This document shows, piece by piece, positions 45,167 to 53,236 of a stretch of DNA of 57,924 bases. Source of the DNA: JAEUOS01 sp964470865 (lineage in GTDB: Bacteria; Pseudomonadota; Gammaproteobacteria; Burkholderiales; JAEUOS01); NCBI GenBank assembly GCA_964470865.1, contig CAYYFR010000016.1, forward strand, positions 1 to 57,924, written 5' to 3'. A program made the translations under genes and the position numbers. The notes below the pieces were generated by a model, which saw only the letters and a program-made list of their open reading frames with translations, did not search any database and was not told where the DNA came from. Within the stretch, counting starts at the first letter, position 1; each line of letters starts with the position of its first letter.

Positions 45167-45853
45167 GCCGAGCGCTTCGGCCAGGTCAAAACCGGCCGGC
45201 GCCTGGCCACGCATGTCAAGGCCGGCCTCGACCTCGGCCAAGTGCGCCAGCATCAGGCGTGCGGCACGTGCACCATCGCCCTGCGTGATCGCTGCAACGA
45301 TGGCCACATGGTCGTTGCCGCGGCAGGCCGGCAGGTCCGGGCTCTCATACAGGTAGATGATCAGGCTGGTCAAGGTTTCCATCTCGCGCAGCAGGCGCAG
45401 CATCAACGCGTTGCCGGCCAGTTCGGCCAGCAACAGGTGGAACTGGCCGGTCAGGCGAATCAGGGCGCGCTGATCCGCGTGCGCCAGGGCGTCGGCTTCC
45501 TTTTGCAAATGGCCGTTCAGACGCGATACAAGCGTACGCTCGGCACGCGCGGCGAGGGTTTGCACGATCGCTGGTTCAAGCAGGCGCCGCACCTCGAACA
45601 CCTCGCGCGCCTGCTGCTCGGTGGGCACGCTGACGAACGCGCCGCGATTGGCGTGCAAGGTGACGATACCTTCGTGGGCCAGGCACGTGAGCACCGCGCG
45701 GATGCGCGCGCGGTTGACGCCGAAAATGCCGGCCAGACGCTCTTCGATCAGCTTGGTGCCCGGCGGCAGCCGGCGCTCGACCACCGCCCGCATGATGCGT
45801 TCGACCATCTCGTCTTGCGTGGCCGGGCGGGCTGGTATCGATTTCGGTGACAT
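45161..45853 (-). CDS. GntR family transcriptional regulator, FCD domain
   Basis: A 230-residue regulator. The N-terminal winged helix contains LPPGTKLIEERLAGIFGVN and AHEGIVTLHANRGAFVSVP. The C-terminal FCD domain is all-helical with FEVRRLLEPAIVQTLAARA, a central FHLLLAELAGNALMLRLL (His ligand of the FCD metal site) and ACRGNDHVAIVAAI. FCD regulators usually respond to carboxylates or amino-acid-like metabolites. The gene faces away from the 13-gene operon across a 287-bp region that contains candidate operators, so it is the obvious local controller, and it is also the first gene of its own leftward cluster. Confidence 0.9.
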   Translation of the reverse strand: MSPKSIPARPATQDEMVERIMRAVVERRLPPGTKLIEERLAGIFGVNRARIRAVLTCLAHEGIVTLHANRGAFVSVPTEQQAREVFEVRRLLEPAIVQTLAARAERTLVSRLNGHLQKEADALAHADQRALIRLTGQFHLLLAELAGNALMLRLLREMETLTSLIIYLYESPDLPACRGNDHVAIVAAITQGDGARAARLMLAHLAEVEAGLDMRGQAPAGFDLAEALGA

Positions 45854-46003
45854 GGCGGGCGATTGTAATGCGCGATTTGGCGGCGCCAGCACAGACGCCT
45901 GAACGGCAGGCGGCAGCCTCAGTGCGGGCGGCAAGGCGATGCAAGCAAGCTTTCCAGCGTGCACCGAAATGGCTCATTCGCCAGCAAACACGCACCCTAA
46001 TAG

Positions 46004-46055
46004 TGTACAAAACATTTATGATTTTGTTGACAATATTTTCAGTTTTCGTATACAT
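46004..46055 (+). promoter_or_regulatory. Promoter and candidate GntR operators of the 13-gene operon
   Basis: A strongly AT-rich block in the divergent region. TTGACA at 46027-46032 and TATACA at 46049-46054, with a 16-bp spacer, form a good sigma-70-type promoter pointing to the operon. GTATAC (46048-46053) overlaps the -10, and TGTACA (46004-46009) lies upstream; both are short palindromes of the kind bound by FCD-type GntR proteins, whose sites often contain T-GTATAC-A. Binding by the neighbouring regulator is inferred. Confidence 0.55.
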
Positions 46056-46076
46056 TAAGACGGCTGGAGGTTAGCA

Positions 46077-46124
46077 ATGCGTTTCAGGCACGTTTCCCGC
46101 ACAGGTATCAGTTCCTTACCCTGA
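46077..46124 (+). CDS. 15-codon open frame in the operon leader (possible leader peptide)
   Basis: ATG at 46077 stands 6 bp after a perfect GGAGG ribosome site and about 15 bp after the expected transcription start. It encodes MRFRHVSRTGISSLP and then stops 16 bp before the racemase-like gene, whose own start has only a weak ribosome site. It could couple translation of the first operon gene, or be an attenuating leader. It could also be chance, as no conservation can be tested here. Confidence 0.4.
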   Translation: MRFRHVSRTGISSLP

Positions 46125-46140
46125 AGGCGCCCGCCCCGAC

Positions 46141-46875
46141 ATGAAACTGCTCCTCATCAACGGCAATCGCACCGAAGCGGTCACCGAAGCGGTGCTGGCC
46201 GAAGCGCGCGCGGTCGCAGCCAGCGGCACCGAGATCACGGCGCTTTCTGCCGGGTTCGGCGCCAATATCGTGTTCTCGCATGCCGAAAACACCATCGCCG
46301 GGCATGCGGTGCTGGATTGCCTGGCGCGCAATTACGCCGGCTACGATGCGGTCGTGCTGGCGATCTCCTTCGATTCCGCTTTGGCCGGTGCGCGCGAGCT
46401 GCTGCCGATTCCCGTCCTTGGCATCACCGAAAGCGCTCTCCTGACGGCCTGCCAGCTGGGTCGGCGCGTCGGCGTGGTCACCGTGGGTCAGGTATCGACC
46501 GGTCTGTATCGCGAGGTGTTCGAGCGTAGCGGCGTGATGGCACGAATCGCCGCGATTGGCACGGTTGATCTGGCGACCGCCGGCGAATACCTGTCGCCGC
46601 AGGAATTCGACGCCCGTGTCGTTGCGGCAGCCAAGCGCTTGGTCGCGCACGATCAGATCGACGTGGTGGTGGCCTGCGGCGCGGCGCTGGCAGGTGTGGC
46701 GCGCCGTGCGCGCGATCAACTTGGCATACCGCTGGTCGATGGCATCGGTGCGGCGGTGCGCCAGGCCGAGGCGCTGGTGCGCGGCAACTACCACCCGCGG
46801 GCGCGCCCGCCCGGCCCGCGCGCCAGCATGGCCGGCGTGTCGCCGCAGCTCGCGGCACTGTTCGCGCGCGACTGA
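46141..46875 (+). CDS. Hydantoin racemase-like protein (Asp/Glu racemase superfamily)
   Basis: A 244-residue protein starting MKLLLINGNRTEAVTEAVLA as in hydantoin and allantoin racemases. The second catalytic Cys is kept (Cys179 in VVVACGAALAG). The first, expected in the segment DAVVLAISFDSALAG, is Ile75 followed by Ser76. Racemisation needs both thiols, so this protein may catalyse a one-base reaction instead. It is the first gene of the operon, 11 bp before the amidohydrolase. There is an Arg/Pro-rich segment near the C-terminus (PRARPPGPRAS). Confidence 0.85.
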   Translation: MKLLLINGNRTEAVTEAVLAEARAVAASGTEITALSAGFGANIVFSHAENTIAGHAVLDCLARNYAGYDAVVLAISFDSALAGARELLPIPVLGITESALLTACQLGRRVGVVTVGQVSTGLYREVFERSGVMARIAAIGTVDLATAGEYLSPQEFDARVVAAAKRLVAHDQIDVVVACGAALAGVARRARDQLGIPLVDGIGAAVRQAEALVRGNYHPRARPPGPRASMAGVSPQLAALFARD

Positions 46876-46886
46876 CAGAACCCGTC

Positions 46887-48398
46887 ATGGCGCGCACCCT
46901 GATCCGCCAGGCGCGTGTGCTGACCTTGGATGACGACGGCCGCGAATACGCCACCGCCGACATCCTGATCGAGGGCAGCCGCATCGCCGCGATCGGGCCG
47001 AACTTAGCTGCTACCGCGGTCGACCGCGTGATCCAGGCGCACGGCAAGCTGGCGATGCCGGGCCTCGTCAACGGTCATTTTCATTCTCCCGGCAACATGA
47101 TGTGCGGTGCACTCACCGACATGCCGCTGGAACTCTTCATGCTGTTCGAGGTGCCACCCGGGGGCGAGGGCCAGGTCGGTGCGCGCATGGCCTATGCGCA
47201 AACCCTTTTGGGCGCGGTTGAAATGCTCAAGGCCGGCATCACCGCGGTGCATGACGACCCGTATCACAACCCCGAACCGAGCCCGGAGGGGATCGACGCC
47301 ATCATGCAGGCCTATGCCGATTCCGGCATGCGTGCCACCGTCTCGATCAACCACCCGAACCAGGTGGAGCACGAGAAATACCCGTTTCTGAAGGACCTGC
47401 TGCCGCCGGCGACCCGCCAGCGCATGGAAGCCGCACGGCGCTGGAGCGCCGCCGAAATCGGCACCCTGTACCAGTGGTTTCTTGGGCGCTGGCACGGCGC
47501 CGCCGACGGTCGCCTGCGGGTGGCGGTATCGAATTCGGCGCCGCAACGAGTGACCGACGACTACTTCGCCACGCTCTCGCAAATCAGCCGCGCCCATGAC
47601 CTGCCGTTCAACATCCACCTGCTGGAAACCCGCCTGCAGCGGGTGTTCGGCCAGGAGGTGTGGGGCAAGTCGCTCGTGCGCCAGGTACATGACCTCGGGT
47701 TTCTGGATGAACGCGTGCTGGCCATCCACGCCATCTGGGTCGACGAGGCCGACATGGAATTGCTCGCTGCTGCCGGTTGCACCGTGGCGCACAACCCGGT
47801 ATGCAACCTGAAACTGGGCAGCGGCGTGATGCCGTTCCGGCGTTTGCGCCGACATGGCATACCGATTGCATTGGGTACGGATGAACGCAATACCGACGAC
47901 ACCACCAATGTGTGGGGTGCGATGAAAACCGCAGGCCTGATCCACAAGATTGCCGAGCCCGATTACCGCGACTGGCCCGCCGCCGCCGAAGTGCTGGCTT
48001 GCGCCACCCGTGGCGGTGCGCGCGGCATGCGTCTCGAAGGTGAGATCGGCCAACTCAAGGCCGGCGCGGCGGCCGACCTGATCCTGGTCGACCTTGACAC
48101 ATGGCCGTTTACCCCGCTCAACGACCTTGTGCGCCAATTGGTGTTTTGCGAAAACGGCGCCTCGGTGCGCCTGACCATGGTGGCCGGTGAGGTCGTGGTC
48201 GAAGACGGCCGCGTGTTCAGTGTGGACGAAGCGGCGCTCAAGGCCGAAGTGCGCGAACTGGCAGTCGAATTTGGCGCCAGCCTGGCCGCCACGGCGCGCG
48301 CCGCCGCAGTGCTCGAGCCGCACTATCGCGCCATGCTGATGCGCGCGCTGAACGTGGATGTCGGCATGGAGCGCCGCGCCGGCCCCATGCATCCATGA
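46887..48398 (+). CDS. Metal-dependent amidohydrolase (cytosine deaminase / AtzA-TrzN type)
   Basis: A 503-residue amidohydrolase-superfamily enzyme. Metal ligands are visible: His64 and His66 in VNGHFHSPG, a His in FNIHLLE, a His in LAIHAIWVDE, and Asp in LGTDERNTDD. The closest known types are guanine, S-adenosylhomocysteine and triazine deaminases/hydrolases and ring-opening amidohydrolases. N- and C-terminal strands form the usual beta sandwich (RVLTLDDDGR; LILVDLDTWPFTPLN). It would act in the cytosol on a cyclic or aromatic nitrogen compound. The following gene overlaps by 4 bp (ATGA). Confidence 0.9.
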   Translation: MARTLIRQARVLTLDDDGREYATADILIEGSRIAAIGPNLAATAVDRVIQAHGKLAMPGLVNGHFHSPGNMMCGALTDMPLELFMLFEVPPGGEGQVGARMAYAQTLLGAVEMLKAGITAVHDDPYHNPEPSPEGIDAIMQAYADSGMRATVSINHPNQVEHEKYPFLKDLLPPATRQRMEAARRWSAAEIGTLYQWFLGRWHGAADGRLRVAVSNSAPQRVTDDYFATLSQISRAHDLPFNIHLLETRLQRVFGQEVWGKSLVRQVHDLGFLDERVLAIHAIWVDEADMELLAAAGCTVAHNPVCNLKLGSGVMPFRRLRRHGIPIALGTDERNTDDTTNVWGAMKTAGLIHKIAEPDYRDWPAAAEVLACATRGGARGMRLEGEIGQLKAGAAADLILVDLDTWPFTPLNDLVRQLVFCENGASVRLTMVAGEVVVEDGRVFSVDEAALKAEVRELAVEFGASLAATARAAAVLEPHYRAMLMRALNVDVGMERRAGPMHP

Positions 48399-49321
48399 AA
48401 GTCACGCCGATGCTCGCCAGCCACGGACGCTTCGATTACTCGGCCATCACCGAGCGGCCCGGCTTTACCTGGCCGGACGGCAAGCGCCTGGCGCTCTACG
48501 TCGCTCTCAACCTCGAAGCCTATGCCTTCGGTGAAGGTCTGATCGAAGAGATCGCCACGCCCGGCCCGGGGCCGGCGCCGGATGTGATGAACTGGTCGTG
48601 GCTGGAATACGGCAACCGCGTCGGCGGCTGGCGCCTGCAGCGCATGTTCGCCGAGTTGGGCCTGCCCTGTACCCTGCTGGTCAATGCCGAGGTGTATCGC
48701 CATTGCCCGCAATTGCCGCAGGCATTTGCCGGGGCCGGTGCGGAAATCGCCGCGCACGGCCGCACCAATTCGGAGCGCCAGGGCAATTTGCCCGAGGGCG
48801 AGGAAGCCGCGCTGATTGCACACGCCACCGCCGCCATCGAAGCCGGCGCAGGTCGCCGCCCCACCGGCTGGCTCGGGCCCTGGATCTCGGAAAGCACGCT
48901 TACCCCCGACCTTTTGCAGGAAGCCGGCTATCGCTACGTGCTTGACTGGTGCTGCGACGACCAGCCGTTCTGGCTCAAGACCCGCGGCGGGCGCCTGCTG
49001 GCCGTGCCTTACCCGCAGGAACTCAACGACAGCAATACCGTGATCGGGCGCCGTGTCAACCCGGATGCATTCGCCGACATGATCGTCGACAACTTCGGCG
49101 AAATGCGCCGCCAGGCCGCCGACGAGCCGCTGGTGATGGGTGTCTCGTTGCATGCGCATTGTGCCGGCCAGCCGTTTCGCCTGAAGCACTTTCGTCGCGC
49201 ACTGGCAGCTATCAGTGCAGCGTTGCCCGACGTCTGGGTCACCACCGCGGGCGCGATCGCCCAACATTTTTCTGCAAGCGCCGGCGGGCCGCCGCCGGCC
49301 TTCCAACCAAAGGCGGCGTGA
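48395..49321 (+). CDS. Polysaccharide deacetylase family protein, PuuE/allantoinase-like
   Basis: A 308-residue NodB-fold (CE4) protein. The start RFDYSAITERPGFTWPDGKR resembles PuuE-type cofactor-independent allantoinases and related amidases of this superfamily. Further marks are LEYGNRVGGWRLQRMFAELG, GAEIAAHGRTNSERQ (His of the metal or substrate site) and LVMGVSLHAHCAGQPFRLKH. There is no signal peptide, so it is cytosolic, unlike true polysaccharide deacetylases. It is coupled to the amidohydrolase by a 4-bp overlap. Hydrolysis of a ureide or cyclic imide is likely, with substrate unknown. Confidence 0.88.
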   Translation: MKVTPMLASHGRFDYSAITERPGFTWPDGKRLALYVALNLEAYAFGEGLIEEIATPGPGPAPDVMNWSWLEYGNRVGGWRLQRMFAELGLPCTLLVNAEVYRHCPQLPQAFAGAGAEIAAHGRTNSERQGNLPEGEEAALIAHATAAIEAGAGRRPTGWLGPWISESTLTPDLLQEAGYRYVLDWCCDDQPFWLKTRGGRLLAVPYPQELNDSNTVIGRRVNPDAFADMIVDNFGEMRRQAADEPLVMGVSLHAHCAGQPFRLKHFRRALAAISAALPDVWVTTAGAIAQHFSASAGGPPPAFQPKAA

Positions 49322-49357
49322 GGCGCCTTCCTCACATATTTACATCGGGAGAATCAC

Positions 49358-49819
49358 ATGCAGGAATTCGACCTTGAGCGCAGGGAACTGCTGGCAACTG
49401 GGGCCCTGGCCGCTGGCGCATTGCTGGCTACCGCAGGAGGCGACGCCGCCGCGCAACCGGCGCTGCCGCCCAAGCTTTCCACCCACGCGCTCGACACCTA
49501 CACCGGCAAGCAGGCCGCCGGGATTCGCATCGACCTCTATATGATCGAAGGCGAATCGCGCAAATTGCTCAAGACCGTGCGCGCCAACGATGAAGGACGC
49601 GTCACCGCCAACCTGCTCGAGGGCGAGGCGCTCAAGGTGGCACGCTATGAACTGGTGTTCCACGTCTCGGAGTACTACAAGAAACTCGGCGTCGCGCAAT
49701 CCAATCCCGAATTCCTTGACGTGGTGCCATTGCGGGTGGCGATCTGGGACGACAAGCAGCGCTACCACGTGCCGCTGTACTTCTCGCCCTGGGGCTACAT
49801 GACCTATCGCGGCAGCTGA
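49358..49819 (+). CDS. Tat-exported 5-hydroxyisourate hydrolase-like (transthyretin-like) protein, copy 1
   Basis: A 153-residue transthyretin-related protein. The N-terminus has a twin-arginine motif (ERRELLATG) and a hydrophobic, Ala-rich stretch ending near residue 33, so a folded periplasmic protein is expected. The catalytic set of 5-hydroxyisourate hydrolase is complete: His43 in STHALD, Arg81 in NDEGRV, His137 in YHVPLYFSPW, and the C-terminal tetrapeptide YRGS at 150-153. The enzyme normally opens the hydroxyisourate ring in urate breakdown. No uricase or OHCU decarboxylase gene is present, so another cyclic substrate is possible. Confidence 0.88.
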   Translation: MQEFDLERRELLATGALAAGALLATAGGDAAAQPALPPKLSTHALDTYTGKQAAGIRIDLYMIEGESRKLLKTVRANDEGRVTANLLEGEALKVARYELVFHVSEYYKKLGVAQSNPEFLDVVPLRVAIWDDKQRYHVPLYFSPWGYMTYRGS

Positions 49820-49867
49820 TCGCGACCAGTCCACCCGACCGATACCGTCAACTCAAGGAGCCACGCC

Positions 49868-50326
49868 ATGGATTCAGGCAATAACACCCGCCGCACCTTC
49901 CTCGCAGCCGGCGTCGCCGCCGGCAGCGCCCTCATGGCCAGCCAGCAAGTCGCCGCGCAGCCCGCAGCCGGCGGCCGCGTCACCGCGCACATTCTCGACC
50001 TTTACTACGGCACCCCGGCCAACGGCCTCAAGCTCGACTTCTACGCCTACAACGGCGCCACCCCGACGCTTGTCAAATCGGTGGTCACCAATGCCGACGG
50101 GCGCCCGCCCGAAGGGCCGCTACTGCAGCCGGCCGAGATGAAAACCGGCCGCTATCGCATCGATGTGCATGTGGGTGACTACTACAAGAAAACCGGCGCC
50201 AAGCTGCCCGGTGGCTACCATACCCGCCTGACGATGGAATTCGACATCTACGACGCCAGGCAACCGCACCACCTGCCGTTCCAGATCACGCCGTGGACGC
50301 AGTCGTCCTCGGTGCTGCCCGGCTGA
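49868..50326 (+). CDS. Tat-exported transthyretin-like protein, copy 2 (lacks YRGS)
   Basis: A 152-residue second transthyretin-related protein, 48 bp downstream of copy 1. A strong twin-arginine signal (NTRRTFLAAGV) precedes a hydrophobic stretch to about residue 30. His41 (TAHILD), Arg79 (NADGRP) and His135 (HHLPFQITPW) are kept, but the C-terminus ends SSVLPG, not YRGS, so the tail that closes the active site at the dimer interface is changed. It may form a mixed tetramer with copy 1, or bind a different ligand. Ribosome site: AAGGAGCC upstream of ATG. Confidence 0.85.
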   Translation: MDSGNNTRRTFLAAGVAAGSALMASQQVAAQPAAGGRVTAHILDLYYGTPANGLKLDFYAYNGATPTLVKSVVTNADGRPPEGPLLQPAEMKTGRYRIDVHVGDYYKKTGAKLPGGYHTRLTMEFDIYDARQPHHLPFQITPWTQSSSVLPG

Positions 50327-50362
50327 TTTGACGCACGCATTTTCAACCCAAAGGAAACAAGC

Positions 50363-51361
50363 ATGTTCACCTCCCGCAAGACACTCTTGACCGCCACCCT
50401 GGCCGCCCTGGCATTCGCCCCGTTGAGCGCGGGTGCGCAAGACAAGGTACGCCTGGCCGGCAATTTCGAAATCGCCCACTCATCTTCTGTCGCCATGGAG
50501 CAGGTGTTCAAGCCCGAACTGGCCAGGCTCACCAAGAACGCGCTGCAGGTCGACCTGTTCCCGGCCATGCAGTTGGGAGGCGCCAAGGAAAACGTCGATG
50601 CGGTGCGCGCCGGCTCGCTGCTGATGACCTGGACCGGCGCGGCCTACATGTCACGCATCGTGACCGAACTGGAAGCGGTGAGCCTGCCGTTCCTGTTTCC
50701 CAATCGCGAGATCGCCTTCAAGGTGCTCGATGGCAACATCGGCAAATTGCTTGACCAGAAAATGGCCGACAAGAACTTCATGGTGCTGGGCTGGATGGAA
50801 CTCGGTTCGCGCAACATCACCAACAGCAAGCGGCCGATCAAGACCATGGAGGACTTGAAGGGCCTGAAGATCCGCCTGCAGCCCAATGAAACCCACCTGG
50901 CCACGTTCCGCGCAATGGGCGCCAACGCGGTGGCGATGGATGTCAAGGAACTGTATTCGGCGATGGAGCAGAAAGTGCTCGACGGCCAGGAAAATCCGTT
51001 CCCGATCATCCGCGCCGGACGCTACAACGAAGTACAGAAGTACCTGTCGAATAGCGGGCATTTCTTCGACTTCATCCTGATCCTGGCCAACAAGAAGTCC
51101 TTCGAAGCCTTGAAGCCGGAGTACCAGAAGGCGATTCGCGACGCCATGAATACCGCCGTGGCAAGCCAGCGCGCGGCGGCGGCCAAGCAGGACGCCGAGG
51201 CATTCGACGAGCTGAAGAAGAAGATGGAATTCACCGAGATCAGCCCGGCGGTGCGCGAAGCCATGCGCAAGGCCTCGGCAGGGGTGATTGACGAGGTGAA
51301 AAAGCGCGCCGGCGCCCCGCTGGTGGACAACGTGCTGGCCGAAGTGGCGAAGCTGAAGTAA
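50363..51361 (+). CDS. TRAP transporter solute-binding protein 1 (DctP family)
   Basis: A 332-residue periplasmic receptor. The signal peptide (residues 1-25) ends with LSAGAQ. The rest shows the DctP pattern: NALQVDLFPAMQLGGAKENV, GSLLMTWTGAAYMS, LKGLKIRLQPNETHLATFRA, with the ligand-binding Arg near residue 170, and LYSAMEQKVLDGQENPFPI. TRAP receptors bind carboxylates through that Arg. It is followed 36 bp later by its small and large membrane subunits, giving a complete secondary TRAP importer. Confidence 0.92.
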   Translation: MFTSRKTLLTATLAALAFAPLSAGAQDKVRLAGNFEIAHSSSVAMEQVFKPELARLTKNALQVDLFPAMQLGGAKENVDAVRAGSLLMTWTGAAYMSRIVTELEAVSLPFLFPNREIAFKVLDGNIGKLLDQKMADKNFMVLGWMELGSRNITNSKRPIKTMEDLKGLKIRLQPNETHLATFRAMGANAVAMDVKELYSAMEQKVLDGQENPFPIIRAGRYNEVQKYLSNSGHFFDFILILANKKSFEALKPEYQKAIRDAMNTAVASQRAAAAKQDAEAFDELKKKMEFTEISPAVREAMRKASAGVIDEVKKRAGAPLVDNVLAEVAKLK

Positions 51362-51397
51362 GCGCAGCAGACAGCCGGCGGGCCTTAAGGGGACACG

Positions 51398-51925
51398 ATG
51401 TTCGAAAAACTGCTCGACGGTCTCGACCAGCTGGTCGACGGTCTCGACCGGATGGTCGACGGTCTCGACCGGGTGGTGTGCTGGGCCATCATGGCGGCGA
51501 TGGCCATGATGGTGGTGGTGGTGTCGGTGCAGGTTTTTCTGCGCTACGGCTTCAATTCCTCGCTCGATTGGGCCGACGACATCGGCCGCCTGCTATTTGT
51601 CACCTCGGTGTTCCTGGCGGTGCCGATCGGCATCCGCCACAACGCGCACATCGGGATCGAGCTGCTGGTGGCGCGCCTGCCGAGCGGTCCCAAGGACGCG
51701 CTGGCCCGCTTCGTTTCCCTCTTGTCGGCCGGCATGATGCTGCTCATCGCCTGGTACGCCGTGCGGGTCGCGGCCGAGCAATGGGGCGAGATGCTGCCCA
51801 CCCTCAACCTCACCACCGCCGCTTTCATGGTTCCGGTGGCGTTCGGCGCTGCGCACAGCGCGCTGCACCTGCTGCGCATCGTGGCGGCCGGCGCGCCGCA
51901 GCGCGCCGACCTTGCAGCGGAGTAG
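51398..51925 (+). CDS. TRAP transporter small permease 1 (DctQ family)
   Basis: A 175-residue membrane protein with four hydrophobic segments after an unusual N-terminus. The first 25 residues contain a heptad repeated three times, LLDGLDQ-LVDGLDR-MVDGLDR, encoded by a perfect-length 21-bp tandem repeat. DctQ features follow: QVFLRYGFNSSLDWADDIGR and RHNAHIGIELLVARLP. It stabilises the large permease DctM encoded 21 bp downstream. Confidence 0.9.
   Translation: MFEKLLDGLDQLVDGLDRMVDGLDRVVCWAIMAAMAMMVVVVSVQVFLRYGFNSSLDWADDIGRLLFVTSVFLAVPIGIRHNAHIGIELLVARLPSGPKDALARFVSLLSAGMMLLIAWYAVRVAAEQWGEMLPTLNLTTAAFMVPVAFGAAHSALHLLRIVAAGAPQRADLAAE
51410..51472 (+). repeat. 21-bp tandem repeat, three units, in the dctQ-like gene
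   Basis: Three consecutive 21-bp units differ only at a few positions; the core CGACGGTCTCGACC occurs in all. Because the unit is a multiple of three the frame is preserved. It encodes an amphipathic heptad at the N-terminus of the small TRAP permease, before the first membrane helix. Confidence 0.9.
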
Positions 51926-51946
51926 GGATAAACACAGGGGCATACG

Positions 51947-53236
51947 ATGAGTCTGGGCATCTTTCTCGGTTTCCTGCTGTTGGGCGTGATCGGCATGCCG
52001 ATCGCTTTCTCGCTCGGCTTCGCCGCGCTGGTGGCGCTGGCGTTCTCCGACGACGGCTTTGCCATCATCCCGCTGCGCATGATGGCGGCGGTCAATTCCT
52101 TTCCGCTGATGTCGATCCCGTTCTTCATCCTTGCGGGCGAACTGATGGTCAAGGCCGGCATCGTCGAGCGCCTGATCGAACTGGCCAATGCGGTGGTGGG
52201 CCGGGTGCGCGGCGGCCTGGCGCACGTGACCATGCTGTCCGGTGCGGGGCTTGCCACCGTGTCGGGCGCGGCGGTGTCGGACGCGAGCGCGCTCTCGACC
52301 ATCCTCGGGCCTTCCCTCACCAAGGCCTACGACAAGCCCTTCGCCTCGGCCATCATCGCTGCGGCCGGCAACCTCGGGCCGATCATCCCGCCATCAGGGG
52401 CGATGATCGTCTACGCCTTCATGGCCGGGCCTTCGGTATCGGTCGGCGGCTTGTTCATGGCAGGGGTGGTGCCGGGCCTCATCATCACCGCCGGCTTCAT
52501 GCTGATCTGCACCTGGTATGTGACCAAACGCGGCTACCCTGCCACCGGCGTTGCGTTCAGCTTCGCCAACGTGTTCGCGCAATTGCGCCGCTCCATCATC
52601 ATTTTCATGATGCCGGTGGTGGTCATCGGCGGCATCGTCGGCGGTGCGTTCACCGCCACCGAGGGTTCCGCCATCGCGGTTGTGTATGCGCTGGCGGTGG
52701 GGTTTTTCGTCACGCGCCGCCTCAAGGTGGCCGACCTGCCGGGCATCCTGTTGCGCTCGGCCATCACCACCGCGATGGTGGGCGCGCTCATCGCCTTCGC
52801 CTCGGTGGTCACCCATCTGCTCACGGTGGACCTGTTGCCGATGAAGGTGGCCGCGCTGGTCAAGTCGATCACCACCAGCCCGCTGGGCTACATGGCGCTG
52901 GTGACGGTGGTGCTGTTCGTGGTGGGCATGTTTCTCGAATCGAACGCCGCCTACATCATGCTGGTGCCGCTGTTGCATCCGATCGCGCTGTCGTACGGCA
53001 TCGATCCGCTGCACTTCGGCTTCCTGTTCGTATTGAACCTGGTGATCGGCATGCTGACACCACCGGTCGGTGTGGTGCTGTTCGTGGTGTGCAGCATCAA
53101 CAAGATATCGATGCGCGAGATCGTGGTCGCGCTGTGGCCCTTCATCACCCTGATGTACGGCGTGCTGTTCCTTTGCATGCTGTTTCCGCCGATCGTGACC
53201 TGGCTGCCGCGCCTGCTCGGATACGGCGCCGCATGA
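51947..53236 (+). CDS. TRAP transporter large permease 1 (DctM family)
   Basis: A 429-residue permease with about twelve membrane segments. Family marks are MPIAFSLGFAALVALAF, LMSIPFFILAGELM, GAAVSDASALSTILGPSL, GNLGPIIPPSGAMIVYAFMA and TPPVGVVLFVV in the C-terminal half. It is the sodium-driven transport channel working with the receptor and DctQ just upstream. Its stop overlaps the start of the decarboxylase-like gene (ATGA), so import and metabolism are translationally linked. Confidence 0.94.
   Translation: MSLGIFLGFLLLGVIGMPIAFSLGFAALVALAFSDDGFAIIPLRMMAAVNSFPLMSIPFFILAGELMVKAGIVERLIELANAVVGRVRGGLAHVTMLSGAGLATVSGAAVSDASALSTILGPSLTKAYDKPFASAIIAAAGNLGPIIPPSGAMIVYAFMAGPSVSVGGLFMAGVVPGLIITAGFMLICTWYVTKRGYPATGVAFSFANVFAQLRRSIIIFMMPVVVIGGIVGGAFTATEGSAIAVVYALAVGFFVTRRLKVADLPGILLRSAITTAMVGALIAFASVVTHLLTVDLLPMKVAALVKSITTSPLGYMALVTVVLFVVGMFLESNAAYIMLVPLLHPIALSYGIDPLHFGFLFVLNLVIGMLTPPVGVVLFVVCSINKISMREIVVALWPFITLMYGVLFLCMLFPPIVTWLPRLLGYGAA

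Noticed and set aside
47004..48392. A 462-codon open frame antisense to the amidohydrolase
   Set aside because: The sense strand has intact metal-binding motifs; the antisense product is His/Gln/Arg-rich without homology.
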